DNA of 64,000 bases from Tolypothrix sp. FACHB-123. Its GTDB lineage: Bacteria > Cyanobacteriota > Cyanobacteriia > Cyanobacteriales > Nostocaceae. How positions within the stretch are numbered: position 1 is the stretch's first letter; the number at the start of each line of letters is the position of its first letter. Under the pieces are notes generated by a model. That model did no database searches. It was not told the DNA's origin and worked only from the letters and a program-made list of their open reading frames with translations. The DNA lies in NCBI RefSeq assembly GCF_014697075.1, contig NZ_JACJRE010000012.1, positions 1 to 64,000 of the forward strand, given 5' to 3'. Below are positions 62,656 to 64,000 of this stretch, in pieces. Both the position numbers and the translations under genes were made by a program.

Positions 62656-64000
62656 ATGAGTGACAACCAGCTACCAGAAAAGATGCATGATAATAGCGAT
62701 CGCAGTTTGCAACAACTAGCTTGGGCTATAGAGGCTTCTGTGGGGCAGTTTAAGCTAATTTTGGCACGGTGCAACTATAGTAACTTGCGCGATCGCCTGA
62801 TCAACCAATTAAGAGCTATCTGTCGCACAGAAATCAGCATTCTGGTTATCCGAGAAAGCAACAGAACCCTTTACAGCGCCATTAGCGAAGAATTTAGCGC
62901 CCAATTACCAGCTTGCTTAATGGTTGTCGGTTTAGACTCAGTAAAGGATTTACCCCAGATGCTAACTTCCGCCAATCAGGTGCGAGAAGAATTTCGCAAG
63001 CATTTTCCTTTTCCTTTGGTGCTGTGGATTAACGATGAAGTTCACAAGCAACTGATGCAAATTGCACCTGATTTAGAAAGCTGGGCGATTACGAGAAACT
63101 TTACTATCTCTAAACAGGATTTGGTGAATTTTGTCCAAATAACTGCGAATAAATGGTTTAATGATCGCCTGAAACTGAGTTTACCCTCATATCTCAAATT
63201 AGAAGCCGAACTCACAGCCGCCCAAAAAGATTTATTTGCAGATGAGCAATTTAATAGTTTAGAGATTCAAGCTGGTATCGCCTCATTATTGGGCTGGATA
63301 AAACAGGTAAATCAACAAATAGATTCAGCGATAGAATATTATCAAAAATCTCTAATACTTTGGCAACGAGCGAATAATTTAGAGCGACAAATCAAGATTC
63401 TTGGTAATTTAGCTTTGTGCTATTACCTCAAAGCTGCTAAATGTCTCGACATTAATCATGCCGATTGGCGAAATGTTAGTCATTATTTAGAACAATATAT
63501 AGACTTACTTACTCAGACGCAAAATCAAAATATCATTGCCGAATCCATAGAACAATTGGGGAATATTCTCCGCGATGTGGGCATTTGGCAACAGTTCCAA
63601 AGCTTGGCAGAGCAACTAAAAACCTTTGCCCAGCAAGCTTTAACTATCCATGAGGCGAATAATCAACCACGAGAATTAGCTAAAGATTATGCGTTATTAT
63701 CTGAAGTTGCTCTTGTGCAAAAATCTTGGCAAGAAGCGAATGATTTTATTCAGCAAGCATTGATAATTTGGTCAACGATTCCCAATATGGAATCTGGCTT
63801 ATTATCTGAGCAACCAGAAAATTTAGTCAATGGTAATGATTTTAGTCTTTATCAATTTATTTTGGCGCTTTCTCAATACCATTTGGGGCAAATTCCAGAC
63901 GCAATTAGTAGTTTAGAACTTGCTAAGAAACAACTTAATCCTTTAAAAGACCTCAAGCTTTATCTCCAGATACTCAATTATTTGCAGCAACTCTATTTTG
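62656..64000 (+). CDS. TPR-domain protein (partial, runs off right edge)
   Basis: The frame from ATG 62656 is open to the window end (448 codons seen). Residues 1-170 form a non-TPR domain with SLQQLAWAIEASVGQFKLIL, then CLMVVGLDSVKDLPQML and HFPFPLVLWINDEVHKQLMQ and LESWAITRNF; a similar segment occurs in large cyanobacterial TPR/STAND proteins, from memory, but no P-loop is seen here. From about residue 200 tetratricopeptide-like repeats follow (IEYYQKSLILWQRANNLERQ, LTIHEANNQPRELAKDYALL). It probably mediates protein interactions; the C-terminal part is unknown. Confidence 0.8.
   Translation, partial: MSDNQLPEKMHDNSDRSLQQLAWAIEASVGQFKLILARCNYSNLRDRLINQLRAICRTEISILVIRESNRTLYSAISEEFSAQLPACLMVVGLDSVKDLPQMLTSANQVREEFRKHFPFPLVLWINDEVHKQLMQIAPDLESWAITRNFTISKQDLVNFVQITANKWFNDRLKLSLPSYLKLEAELTAAQKDLFADEQFNSLEIQAGIASLLGWIKQVNQQIDSAIEYYQKSLILWQRANNLERQIKILGNLALCYYLKAAKCLDINHADWRNVSHYLEQYIDLLTQTQNQNIIAESIEQLGNILRDVGIWQQFQSLAEQLKTFAQQALTIHEANNQPRELAKDYALLSEVALVQKSWQEANDFIQQALIIWSTIPNMESGLLSEQPENLVNGNDFSLYQFILALSQYHLGQIPDAISSLELAKKQLNPLKDLKLYLQILNYLQQLYF

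Overview
The window looks like chromosomal DNA of a filamentous, probably heterocyst-forming, cyanobacterium (Nostocales). The evidence is the very frequent GCGATCGC (HIP1) octamer, a NifH gene, cold-type single-RRM proteins with an rpsU neighbour, a CPP1-like J-domain membrane protein, a DUF2811 protein, an SLH-domain wall protein, multi-PAS/GAF hybrid kinases, and many intergenic heptamer and palindromic repeats of the kind common in Nostoc-type genomes. No plasmid or phage backbone is visible. The taxonomic call is inference from gene content.

Layout. 1-5.7 kb: a tandem duplication of a 2OG-Fe dioxygenase gene (one copy cut short), sfsA, a slipin with a repeated N-terminal module, a truncated YdeI-like gene and a decayed histidine kinase. 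5.7-6.1 kb: three unusual tRNA-like genes. 6.2-8.9 kb: a lone nifH and 1.7 kb of gene-free DNA with small mobile-looking repeats. 8.9-13.3 kb: an RNA-binding-protein locus (three rbp genes, a fourth rbp remnant, rpsU, thioredoxin) whose rbp leaders share a structured 5' element. 13.8-19.9 kb: an aminoglycoside-phosphotransferase-like gene coupled to a 1276-residue hybrid kinase, a stray REC remnant and fructokinase. 20-25 kb: small LuxR regulator, DUF6391 protein, glycosyltransferase and a beta-helix/SLH protein with 23 perfect-length 21-bp repeats. 25-32.6 kb: transketolase, fabF-acpP, HdrB-like protein, Hsp20, lpxD. 32.7-35.1 kb: an MNIO (DUF692) cassette: membrane protein with a Gly/Ser/Cys tail, MNIO enzyme and partner protein, tightly overlapped; this is the best candidate for an undescribed system. 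35.3-41.3 kb: K+ channel, deaminase, NarL-type two-component pair divergent from a Spy-like periplasmic protein, hemL, chaB. 41.4-48.5 kb: hisIE, DUF2811, a dead tnpB, OmpR-type regulator, CPP1-like protein, HAD phosphatase and a zinc-ribbon/NYN/OST-HTH protein. 48.9-54.2 kb: phosphate uptake locus pstB1 <- -> pstS-pstC-pstA-pstB2. 54.7-64 kb: ubiD-family decarboxylase, CAP protein, RNase T2, acyl-CoA ligase, RMD1-like protein, class I aldolase and the 5' part of a TPR protein that runs off the right edge.

Working together: the pst genes form one transport system; acpP-fabF serve fatty-acid synthesis; transketolase, fructokinase and class I aldolase belong to central carbon metabolism; the MNIO trio is arranged as one transcription unit in which the enzyme would act on the cysteine-rich tail encoded immediately upstream. 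Several pseudogenes (2OG copy, YdeI, two kinase/receiver remnants, rbp, tnpB) and at least four families of intergenic repeats show that much of the non-coding DNA is built by duplication and decay.
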